Below, piece by piece: positions 54,235 through 63,706 of a stretch of 64,000 nucleotides of DNA; position 1 is the stretch's first letter, and each line of letters begins with the position of its first letter. The stretch spans positions 1-64,000 of the forward strand of contig NZ_JAIELN010000004.1 of assembly GCF_019753045.1 (NCBI RefSeq), read 5' to 3'. Both the position numbers and the translations under genes were made by a program. The notes under the pieces are model-generated. The model was not told the origin of the DNA. It worked only from the letters and a program-made list of their open reading frames with translations, and searched no databases. The stretch comes from Hyphomicrobium sp. (GTDB taxonomy: Bacteria > Pseudomonadota > Alphaproteobacteria > Rhizobiales > Hyphomicrobiaceae).

Positions 54235-54616
54235 TGCAACCCCCCGTGCGGACAAATCTACTCGAACGCTAGTCCAGTGCTCGGCGGTTGCCAAGTAAAG
54301 GACCGTTGCCGGCACAGATATTTTCCGCAGTGCGATTTATGAGGCGCACCGCGCACCGCATGGCCATCGATGCGTGTCCGATTTGGGTCAGAAGCAGACA
54401 CGTGAGGGCTCGCGGGTGAGGCTACTCCCCAACACGAGCGCCGCAGCGCGGATGCGCGTGGGCATCTGAAGCGCCATCGAGACTTCTCGCGCGATGCCCT
54501 TGCCGGATGGGTGAGGGGATTATGTGGGAGGTGATGGGGGCGGGGATAGGTTTTTTTGGGGGAGAGTTTGCTCGATTGCGAGTAGTGGGAGCTGAGTTGC
54601 TCAAAATGGGCGTAAA
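54235..54616. other. 380 bp stretch with second long repeat
   Basis: No gene. It holds the promoter region of the Cys-rich protein gene and the second diverged repeat (54414-54570), and ends at the SLATT gene. Confidence 0.5.
54414..54570. repeat. Long diverged repeat, copy 2
   Basis: It shares GGGTGAGGCT, GCGCGATGCCCTTGCCGG, ATGGGTGAGG and a T7-G5 run in the same order with 53726-53850. Spacing differs by insertions. Confidence 0.75.
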
Positions 54617-55282
54617 TTACGGTGCCGAGATTCTAGGTTCCGGTGCGGTTGAATGATCTTGGGCGGTAGGCTTGCGAAGCTTGCTTGGTAACATGAGATC
54701 AATTTCGGCGTCAGAAAAGGTCAAGTCTTCGTTGAGTTTGAGGGCTTTTTGGGCGGCAGTATAGGCTTCGCCTGATGTAACTCTCGCGGTAGAATAGATT
54801 GTATCCAAAGATTGGTGGAGAGAATCCCTTTTTTTCACAATTAGCTCAGGGGCTATGACGCCAGCTTTTATGTCGGTCAGGAGACTCAAATATTGCTCGC
54901 GCACATTCCACAGTTCGTCGGCGGTTCGTTTGTGTTGTTCGGCAATTGTGCCGAGGTCAAAATCTTTCGTGTAGAAAATAACGCCAAGCAAAAGTGTCGA
55001 CGCTATTGTCCCAACAATGATACCCCACTGACCAGTGCCAAGCACCGAAGTGATAAGGCCGGTTGTTGTTACCGCAGATAGAACGATCTCCGCCGTTTTG
55101 ATGTTTTGCTGACGCTTAATTTCCATTCCGGCTTGGATGATGTGCGTTTTGTGAGAGTACGCAGTTCGTCCGTAAAGCTCGCGAAGCTGATCAACTAGCG
55201 GCTCGATATCAACTGGGGAACGCGGACCCGAAGATTTCGCGCCAGGTTGACTTTGCGGAGTAGTGTTGCTGTTTTGATTCAT
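54617..55282 (-). CDS. SLATT-domain effector of a CBASS system
   Basis: SLATT proteins are two-TM, pore-forming effectors switched on by cyclic nucleotides made by a partner CD-NTase; they kill the infected cell by damaging the membrane. From ATG 55282 the product has 221 residues. A short N-terminal linker precedes a helix (PLVDQLRELYGRTAYSHKTH), two TM segments (AEIVLSAVTTTGLITSVLG and IIVGTIASTLLLGVIFYT), then a long helical region (EQHKRTADELWNVREQYLSLLTDIKAG). It overlaps the upstream CD-NTase gene by 74 bp in another frame. The region is AT-richer than its neighbours. The domain call rests on architecture and partner. Confidence 0.8.
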   Translation of the reverse strand: MNQNSNTTPQSQPGAKSSGPRSPVDIEPLVDQLRELYGRTAYSHKTHIIQAGMEIKRQQNIKTAEIVLSAVTTTGLITSVLGTGQWGIIVGTIASTLLLGVIFYTKDFDLGTIAEQHKRTADELWNVREQYLSLLTDIKAGVIAPELIVKKRDSLHQSLDTIYSTARVTSGEAYTAAQKALKLNEDLTFSDAEIDLMLPSKLRKPTAQDHSTAPEPRISAP

Positions 55283-56084
55283 AGGCGATGGCATCCTTCG
55301 CAAGATTGCAGCAACGTCTAGCTTTGTGTTCGAACGTACCACTTCGCCAAACATATCTGCCGCTTCCCGGCGCGAGCCAGTATGACTTGTCAGAAGGCTG
55401 GATTGCCATGTGATCGAAGAAATCGCGACATATCCAATCATAGTACATGTAGGACTTATCTCTGTACTCGTAGGTTTCCAGGAACTGGTATGCCAGAGTA
55501 TCGATCAGAACACCGCTGATCGGCACATCCCACTTGTACTTCCAGCTGCGCATCATCCGACAAAGCGGCCGAAGGTTATTATTCACCGCTTCATGGCGCA
55601 GCTTCATCGCCTTAATCTCGGCGCGAGGGTTTGTGGTTCGCCATCGCCCTCCATCATTCGAATCAGGATAGGTGAAGCTGTCGTCATTGTTCTCAAAACA
55701 CGGCAGAACCTCAAATTTCATTCCATCAGAGAATGAGACGACCAAGACTTGACCGTCTGCGCCGAGTGCAGTGCTCGGATAGGTTTTCTGGATAGAAGTT
55801 TTGACGGACTGAAGCAGGGCAGATTGACCATTCCCCGAATATTCATTGTAGCGCTTATATATCGAGTACGGTAGCCAAAATGCCATGTCGATATCGCTGA
55901 TGCCGTCGATCGCGGAATCGCGACCGTAGGAGCCGACATAGAGACTGTGTGAAGATTCGCTTTCGGTATCCCAAAAATCGGTATTTAACTGTCTGGTGAT
56001 GCGACGATAGCGATATGAGATATCCCCGGCATTAGAGACAATTAGATTGCGGTTGAATGCGATGAACCAGTCCGAGACACTCAT
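55209..56084 (-). CDS. SMODS CD-NTase (cyclic-oligonucleotide synthase) of a CBASS system
   Basis: A 291-residue nucleotidyltransferase that should make a cyclic di- or trinucleotide signal after phage sensing. The active site is GSYGRDSAIDGISDIDMAFW (Gly51-Ser52, Asp64 and Asp66), with a third acidic residue in MKFEVLPCF (Glu125). The helical C-terminal part contains SWKYKWDVPISGVLIDTLAYQFLE. The start at 56084 has an AAGG site; upstream in-frame residues are not family-like. Downstream it overlaps the SLATT gene. The nucleotide product and CD-NTase clade cannot be fixed by eye. Confidence 0.85.
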   Translation of the reverse strand: MSVSDWFIAFNRNLIVSNAGDISYRYRRITRQLNTDFWDTESESSHSLYVGSYGRDSAIDGISDIDMAFWLPYSIYKRYNEYSGNGQSALLQSVKTSIQKTYPSTALGADGQVLVVSFSDGMKFEVLPCFENNDDSFTYPDSNDGGRWRTTNPRAEIKAMKLRHEAVNNNLRPLCRMMRSWKYKWDVPISGVLIDTLAYQFLETYEYRDKSYMYYDWICRDFFDHMAIQPSDKSYWLAPGSGRYVWRSGTFEHKARRCCNLAKDAIAYESKQQHYSAKSTWREIFGSAFPS

Positions 56085-56137
56085 CGATAACCTTCTCGCT
56101 TCAGCACGACGAGACGCCTCGTCACGCGTTGGCTCCT

Positions 56138-56323
56138 CTAGCGGTCGCCGGTCGGTGTAATGTGCACAGGTTTCCACGTGCTGCCGGGCTGTGTCGTGGG
56201 AGGAAGTTTGTGATTGTCCGGCACCGTCGCATAGTTGGGTTTGGAGCCGCCCCGTGGCCCAACCTCTTGATAGATGCCGCCATTGCTACCGACATTGCTG
56301 CCGGGCGTCTTGGTCTTAGCCAT
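56138..56323 (-). CDS. 61-residue YjzC-like protein, first gene of the CBASS operon
   Basis: ATG 56323, AGGAG site 7 bp before it. Residues 13-61 follow the pattern of YjzC-type small proteins: NGGIYQEVGPRGG, then NYATVPDNHKLPPTTQPGSTWKPV. These proteins have no established function. The gene lies 53 bp upstream of the CD-NTase on the same strand and directly after the divergent promoter, so it should be co-transcribed with the defence genes. The family call is by eye and not firm. Confidence 0.6.
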   Translation of the reverse strand: MAKTKTPGSNVGSNGGIYQEVGPRGGSKPNYATVPDNHKLPPTTQPGSTWKPVHITPTGDR

Positions 56324-56337
56324 TGCGAATCTCCTAT

Positions 56338-56414
56338 GCACTTGACTGGGTCGATGAAATTCTCCAAAATTTCTCCACGCGACTTAAGGAGAAATTTTGG
56401 AGAAAGTCAAGTGC
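56338..56414. promoter_or_regulatory. Bipartite palindromic operator with divergent promoters
   Basis: Inner arms of 17 bp, TTCTCCAAAATTTCTCC (56360-56376) and its exact complement (56388-56404), are separated by 11 bp. Outer arms of 10 bp, GCACTTGACT (56338-56347) and AGTCAAGTGC (56405-56414), are exact complements too. The TTGACT in each outer arm serves as -35: right with CAAAAT at 56365-56370 (17 bp spacer), left with TTAAGT read on the minus strand at 56387-56382 (17 bp spacer). A dimeric repressor bound here would block both promoters. Confidence 0.85.
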
Positions 56415-56998
56415 TCACAGAGCTGGAGCGGCGGATACTGAACTTTATCGGTGAGTATCTGCGCGAGAACGAGGGCCGGGCTCCGACGCTTTCTGAAATA
56501 GGCGAAGGGTGCGGTGTGAATTCAGTCGGCACGGTCCATCGCTATGTTTCATCTATTGAAGACAAGGGCTTCCTGAATAAGGCCGGCAAGGGTTGGCGGA
56601 CGAGACTGGCGCCAAACGAGTTGCCCTTCAGGGGCAAGATTGCAGCTGGAAGGCCCATCGAAGCTATCGAAGACGCTGAGTCGATTGACGTTGGTGCGCT
56701 GGTTCTACAGCCAGACTGCTTCACTCTTAGGGTCGAAGGTGATTCGATGATTGAGTGCGGTATCCTTGATGGTGATCTCGTCATCGTGAAGCCGTCACAG
56801 ACCGCCAAGAATGGTCAGATCGTGGTTGCGCTAGTCAACAATGAGGCCACGCTAAAAGAGTTCAAACGAATAGACGGCGGGCGCCGGATCGAACTTATTT
56901 CTCACAACAAGGAGCATCGGTCTCAGATCTACGCATCTGATGCCGTGGAAATCCAGGGCATCCTGCAGACGGTCGTGCGGACCTATTCGTCATCATAA
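56411..56998 (+). CDS. LexA-like (S24) repressor, divergent from the CBASS operon
   Basis: 195 residues from GTG 56411, preceded by GGAG with 8 bp spacing. The N-terminal winged-helix domain (LTELERRILNFIGEYLRENEGRAPTLSEIGEGCGVNSVGTVHRY) matches LexA. The cleavage site is Ala-Gly in KIAAGRP, and the S24 domain has the catalytic Ser in GDSMIECG and Lys in ATLKEF. It is therefore likely a RecA-triggered self-cleaving repressor. Its start codon lies in the operator palindrome, which suggests autorepression. It is not the housekeeping LexA by position. Confidence 0.85.
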   Translation: MLTELERRILNFIGEYLRENEGRAPTLSEIGEGCGVNSVGTVHRYVSSIEDKGFLNKAGKGWRTRLAPNELPFRGKIAAGRPIEAIEDAESIDVGALVLQPDCFTLRVEGDSMIECGILDGDLVIVKPSQTAKNGQIVVALVNNEATLKEFKRIDGGRRIELISHNKEHRSQIYASDAVEIQGILQTVVRTYSSS

Positions 56999-57015
56999 CG
57001 GACCCCCACCCCTAA

Positions 57016-57090
57016 CCCCTCCCCGCAAGGGGGAGGGGAATCTGGGAGCTGCCCCTCACCCTGACCCTCTCCCCGCGGGCGGGGAGAGGG
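57016..57090. repeat. Two tandem GC-rich palindromes between the LexA-like gene and uvrA
   Basis: Copy 1 (57016-57038) is CCCCTCCCC-GCAA-G-GGGGAGGGG. Copy 2 (57065-57090) is CCCTCTCCCC-GCGGGC-GGGGAGAGGG. Each is preceded by a CCCTNACCC-type lead. Such CCCTCACCC palindromes are widespread in alphaproteobacterial intergenic DNA. They lie between convergent genes and may stop transcription. Confidence 0.75.
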
Positions 57091-57098
57091 GATGAGTG

Positions 57099-60065
<2,967 letters not shown>

Positions 60066-60356
60066 GAGGTAACGTCTACCCGAGGGGGGCTGGGGCGGCA
60101 ATGCGACCCGAGCAAGCGCTGACAGATGATGCGCGGGCGTCGGGATTTCAAGGCTTTACCTCGCTTTTGGAGCCGGCTGCCGGTGGGGGCTGCAACCCCC
60201 CGGCGGCCCGAAAGCGCGGCTCAGTCCTGCCCGGCGAGAATGTTTCCTCCCGGGCATCCGTTCACGGGTCTGTCAGCAAGCCGTCAGCATTCAGCCTTGA
60301 CGCCATTGTAAGGCTCGCCGAAACCAAGTGCGCGTCGCTATCGGGAGGGCATATCA

Positions 60357-60974
60357 ATGAGCGAAGCTCCATCTCTGCTGAATTTTGCGCACCCCGCGCA
60401 TCCCGCGAACCGGACCGTTTCGGTCGTCAAGCTGCTGGTGCTTGCGGTTTCCGTTGCAGCTGCTGTTCCGACGGCGCGCAATCTCTATTTCTCGTGGAAG
60501 AACGACGTGCCGTTCAATCAGGTCGATCACCGGCTGGCGCAGGCCAAGCTGCTTGAGAAGAATTTCGACTGCAAGATCGACTACCGCACGCTGTCGACGC
60601 AAGGCAATGGGCGGGTGGATGTCGGCTCATGTTCGAAGACCGGCGATATCTCGATCCGGGTGAGGAGCCCTGACGGCCAGGTGAACTACGAGTGGATCGC
60701 GTTCGAGCAGTTGCCGAAGCCGGCCTCGAGATCGGGAAGCCTCGTCGATCTTCTGATATCGCGCGCCTTCGCCGATGAGGGACAGCCGCCGAGAGATCAG
60801 CCGATCGTCGTCGCGCAGGATGCCGCCGTTCTTTGCCAGGGCAAGTCCGGCGACAACATCGTTCGCGTCGTTCAGTCGGGCGGGCAATGCGTGAAGGAAA
60901 CGGTCTCCATTTTCCGCGGGTCCGTCGAAAAGAGCGAGGCTGTGCCTTGCGATAAGGCGTGTCCGATCAAGTAG
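60357..60974 (+). CDS. Single-TM protein of unknown function
   Basis: 205 residues with an internal TM helix (about 22-42, TVSVVKLLVLAVSVAAAVPTA) and a periplasmic part with several Cys (DCKIDY, GSCSKTGD, LCQGKSG, QCVKETV, PCDKACP), probably disulfide-bonded. Family not recognised. A GGGAGGG site precedes the ATG. Divergent from uvrA. Confidence 0.7.
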   Translation: MSEAPSLLNFAHPAHPANRTVSVVKLLVLAVSVAAAVPTARNLYFSWKNDVPFNQVDHRLAQAKLLEKNFDCKIDYRTLSTQGNGRVDVGSCSKTGDISIRVRSPDGQVNYEWIAFEQLPKPASRSGSLVDLLISRAFADEGQPPRDQPIVVAQDAAVLCQGKSGDNIVRVVQSGGQCVKETVSIFRGSVEKSEAVPCDKACPIK

Positions 60975-60987
60975 GAAATTTTTTGTT

Positions 60988-61036
60988 GGCGCCGGCGACT
61001 CCGCTTCGTGGAGTCTGCCGCCGCGTGACGCGCCCT
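60988..61036 (+). repeat. Degenerate CCGGC hairpin repeat
   Basis: Leader ttttttgttg, then GGCGCCGGCG-A-CTCCGC-TTC-GTGGAG with TCTGC in place of CCGGC. The outer arm is interrupted. Confidence 0.6.
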
Positions 61037-61049
61037 CGCCGGCCGATCA

Positions 61050-61442
61050 TCACCATTCGTCTTTTTGCGGCAAGCCGTCGGTGATGTCGTAGTAGTCGGA
61101 TTTCGACGCGACGAAGATGTGTCCGCTGATCTTGAGTTCCGTCGGTTTGTCGAGTGATCCAGCGGTGATGTAGATGTCGGGCGCATCTGTCTGTTTCCAA
61201 AACAGATTGCTGCCGCAGCGCGAGCAGAAGCCCCTGTTCCCCGTCTCGGACGATTGAAACCAACGCAGCGCTTCGCCTGACAGAATCTCGACGTTGCCGG
61301 CGGCGGTGCTCGTCATCGTCGCAAAGTTACCGCTCGTTTTGGCGCATTGCGAGCAGTGACAAGCCACAATGGGATTGAGCGTGCCGTTGACTTCAAAACG
61401 CACGCTTTTACAGAGGCAACCGCCGCTTTTCTTTGCTGTCAT
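61050..61442 (-). CDS. GFA-family (glutathione-dependent formaldehyde-activating enzyme-like) protein
   Basis: A 130-residue zinc protein of the GFA/CENP-V fold. Zinc ligands are GGCLCKSVRF, VACHCSQCAKTSG and GFCSRCGSNLFW. GFA enzymes join formaldehyde and glutathione in some methylotrophs and rhodobacters, which would suit a methylotroph, but most copies of the fold are uncharacterised. Single gene. Confidence 0.88.
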   Translation of the reverse strand: MTAKKSGGCLCKSVRFEVNGTLNPIVACHCSQCAKTSGNFATMTSTAAGNVEILSGEALRWFQSSETGNRGFCSRCGSNLFWKQTDAPDIYITAGSLDKPTELKISGHIFVASKSDYYDITDGLPQKDEW

Positions 61443-61948
61443 CGTTGTCGTCTTTCGTTGGGGATTTCAGTCCTGAGGCGAGTACGGGCTACATATCAGA
61501 GGAAATATGCGGGGGCGATATTGTGATCGATTTCCGCTTCGTGACGGGTTGACGACAAGAGTTTTGAGGCACACATTTCATATTGTGACGGTGCTGCTTT
61601 CGCCGACCGTTCCGGTAAATGCGTCTCGGCCGATGGGCCGATGAGCTGCGGTTTGGAAAGCGAGCCGTGTCAGTTTGTGAGCGCGTAAGGGCCCCAAACT
61701 GATGCGGTAGGTAGCAGGCGTGACGGCGCAATCTTGCGAGGAGAGGAGATGACTCCACCGGGTTATCAGACGAGACCTCGAGGACGTTCGCGAGGTCAGC
61801 AGCAAAGGTGAGCGCTCTCGAGAACTTGGCCGCGCTTGGCTGGGCTGTTTCCACAACAATTTGGATTATTCATGAGGGCGGCTACCTGACGGAAACCGCA
61901 TCCTCAATCAAGGTCCGGTTATAATCTGGGCCATCCATCGAAGGTTAG

Positions 61949-61993
61949 AACCCCGCGCGCGATCCGAGGATCCGGCGGGGTTTTATTTTTATT
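61949..61993 (+). terminator. Rho-independent terminator without an obvious gene
   Basis: AACCCCGC pairs with GCGGGGTT around an 18-base loop, followed by TTTTATTTTTATTT. It is 25 bp past a TATAAT box. Confidence 0.75.
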
Positions 61994-62000
61994 TGTTGGC

Positions 62001-62029
62001 GCTTGCGACTCGCGGAGCCGGCCGCAAGC
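62001..62029 (+). repeat. Short CCGGC hairpin repeat (inner stem deleted)
   Basis: Outer GCTTGCG/CGCAAGC, unpaired A, inner CTC-GCG-GAG, 3' CCGGC; the inner stem has lost about 6 bp. The leader is tttgttggc. Confidence 0.8.
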
Positions 62030-62035
62030 AACTCC

Positions 62036-62076
62036 GCGCGTGGCGGCCGGCGCGCGGAACGCGTGTCGCCACGCGC
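62036..62076 (-). repeat. CCGGC hairpin repeat, inverted orientation
   Basis: On the minus strand: outer GCGCGTGGCG/CGCCACGCGC (10 bp), A, inner CACGCG/CGCGCG, loop TTC, CCGGC. The core is identical to the copies at 51837 and 52260 but the outer arms differ. Confidence 0.92.
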
Positions 62077-62083
62077 AAACAAA

Positions 62084-62452
62084 TTAGTCTTTATGATTGG
62101 TGATCGCGGCGAACGTCGGGTCGTTCTGGCAGCGGCGCTCGTGCATCAGGAAATCATAATATCCGCAGCGGCCGTGGCCCGGATAATCGCGGCAGGCGGC
62201 CGGTCGCGCCTTATAGATCGTGCAGCGGCGTTCCTTGGTGTCGAAGAACTGGCAGATGCGGCCGTAGATTTTATCGCCCTTCCGGCGCATCAGGTATTTG
62301 TGGCCGTGGCCTTCGCGCGTGAAGCGCCGCTTCGCCGTTTCGTATTTCAGCGTGAAATGTTTGGCGAGGCGTTCGACGTCGCGCTTGTTCAACGCGATAA
62401 CCGGATACGAACAGCAATATCCCGGACAGTTGAGGCAATTGTAGTGAGCCAT
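62084..62452 (-). CDS. YkgJ-family cysteine-cluster protein
   Basis: 122 residues. The Cys cluster (NCLNCPGYCCSYPV at the N-terminus, then ICQFFDTKERRCTIYKARPAACRDYPGHGRC) is diagnostic for the YkgJ / UPF0153 family, which probably binds zinc or an Fe-S cluster. Function is unknown. The downstream hairpin repeat lies 7 bp after its stop. Confidence 0.93.
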   Translation of the reverse strand: MAHYNCLNCPGYCCSYPVIALNKRDVERLAKHFTLKYETAKRRFTREGHGHKYLMRRKGDKIYGRICQFFDTKERRCTIYKARPAACRDYPGHGRCGYYDFLMHERRCQNDPTFAAITNHKD

Positions 62453-62901
62453 TTGCGGCGTGGTGCTCCGAGGGCGCGGGCTCGCGCTATTATCTACAAG
62501 GGCCTAGACGATGCTGCATGCCAGTCAAGAAGACATTCCTGGCACCGCAACACAATTTGGCGGCTGGGGCAGGGGGTGAGGATTCGCAGTGTCACTGTCA
62601 GGCCCTGCACGACCCCACTTGCGCGGATGGGGCGGTTCCCTATATAGAACATTTGGAGAACGCACCACTGTTTGCCGCGCGCCGGAAGTTCAGACGCTAA
62701 GGCCGGTGGAAAAGGCAAATGATTGGAAGAACGCCGGTCGACGAGCCTTTATTGTCCGCCGGGAGATTCCGCTTTGGAAAGCGGCGTGTCGATGCAACTC
62801 AATTGGTGCCGGCGTGTAGGAACTCCGTCGGCGCTGCGGTCTGGCGGCCAACGCAATATGCGGTCTGGCGGTCGTCGCATTTCATTTAAGGAGACGAACG
62901 A
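62453..62901. other. 450 bp divergent region between YkgJ and ssb genes
   Basis: It holds the LexA-type promoter of ssb at about 62619-62661 and a direct repeat GCGGTCTGGCGG just before ssb. No other gene is supported. Confidence 0.6.
62619..62661 (+). promoter_or_regulatory. SOS-controlled promoter upstream of ssb
   Basis: -35 TTGCGC (62619), 16 bp spacer and -10 TATATA (62641). GAAC-ATTTGGA-GAAC at 62647-62661 matches the alphaproteobacterial LexA box (GAAC-N7-GAAC) exactly and lies at the predicted transcription start. Confidence 0.8.
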
Positions 62902-63417
62902 ATGGCAGGGTCGGTCAATAAGGTCATTCTGGTTGGCAATGTCGGCAAGGACCCTGAAATCCGCCGCACACAAGACGGCCGCCCGATCGCCAACTTGAGC
63001 ATCGCGACGAGCGATACGTGGCGCGACAAGGCAACCGGTGAACGCAAGGAAAAGACCGAATGGCATCGCGTCGTCGTGTTCAGTGAGCCGCTTTGCAAGG
63101 TCATCGAGCAGTACGTCAAGAAGGGCGCGAAGCTCTACATCGAGGGCGCGCTTCAGACGCGCAAGTGGACGGATCAGAGCGGCGCCGAGAAGTATTCGAC
63201 CGAGGTCGTCATTCAGGGCTTCAACGGCGCGCTGACGATGCTTGATGGCGCCGGTGGCGGTCGTGGCGCATCGGTCGGGATGCAGGAGAGCGGCCCGGAT
63301 TACGGCATGGACGGTGGCTTCGGTTCGGGCGGCGGTGGCGAGACGCGTCGCGTCGCCAAGACCGGTGCTCCGAAGGGCGGCTTCGACAAGGCAATCGACG
63401 ACGAGATTCCTTTCTAA
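62902..63417 (+). CDS. ssb: Single-stranded DNA-binding protein
   Basis: SSB coats single-stranded DNA in replication and repair. 171 residues: OB-fold (about 1-112; [42 protein letters not shown]), a Gly-rich linker and the C-terminal acidic tip DDEIPF that recruits partner proteins. The RBS is AAGGAGACGAACG. An SOS box lies upstream, so it is expected to be DNA-damage-inducible. It is on the opposite strand from uvrA, a usual neighbour. Confidence 0.97.
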   Translation: MAGSVNKVILVGNVGKDPEIRRTQDGRPIANLSIATSDTWRDKATGERKEKTEWHRVVVFSEPLCKVIEQYVKKGAKLYIEGALQTRKWTDQSGAEKYSTEVVIQGFNGALTMLDGAGGGRGASVGMQESGPDYGMDGGFGSGGGGETRRVAKTGAPKGGFDKAIDDEIPF

Positions 63418-63421
63418 GTTT

Positions 63422-63462
63422 GCACTTGGCGACTCCCCTCCGGGGAGCCGGCCGCCAAGTGC
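63422..63462 (+). repeat. CCGGC hairpin repeat
   Basis: Outer GCACTTGGCG/CGCCAAGTGC (10 bp perfect), A, inner CTCCCC/GGGGAG, loop TCC, CCGGC. It follows the ssb stop within 5 bp. Confidence 0.92.
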
Positions 63463-63468
63463 GGAAGT

Positions 63469-63487
63469 GGTTCCGCGAGCCGGCCGA
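63469..63487 (+). repeat. Half copy of the CCGGC hairpin repeat
   Basis: GTTCCGCGAGCCGGCCGA is the right half (loop, inner arm, CCGGC) of a unit like the one at 53256; the left arm is absent. Confidence 0.6.
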
Positions 63488-63498
63488 AGTTTTGATTC

Positions 63499-63539
63499 GC
63501 GCGTGGTGACTCCCCTCCGGGGAGGCGGTCACCGCGTGC
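63499..63539 (+). repeat. CCGGC-type hairpin repeat
   Basis: Outer GCGCGTGGTG/CACCGCGTGC (two G-T wobbles), A, inner CTCCCC/GGGGAG, loop TCC, with GCGGT instead of CCGGC. The leader is gttttgattc. Confidence 0.85.
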
Positions 63540-63706
63540 GGCCTTGCACGACGTAGATGAGCCGCTTGTCACGCGGGTGTGTTTTGAATTGGCGTCCGCG
63601 CGGGTGTTTAGTCGGCGCCGTATTCTCTGCGGCGCCGCCGCGACATGCGAAGATTTAGAATTCGGACAGAGGGACAGTCGTTGGCGGAATCGCAGCGTTC
63701 TGCGTA

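Larger units (their letters stand above)
61443..62083. other. 640 bp stretch without a gene
   Basis: It contains a TATAAT at 61920-61925 leading to a strong terminator at 61949-61993, and two hairpin repeats at 62001 and 62036. No protein-coding frame with family character is visible. Upstream of the TATAAT I see no good -35. Confidence 0.5.

Noticed and set aside
61489-61854. 121-codon minus-strand frame
   Set aside because: Low-complexity Arg/Ser composition, no ribosome site and no family character; I left the region as non-coding.
62518-62700. 60-codon frame upstream of ssb
   Set aside because: It runs through the predicted SOS-controlled promoter and has no coding character.
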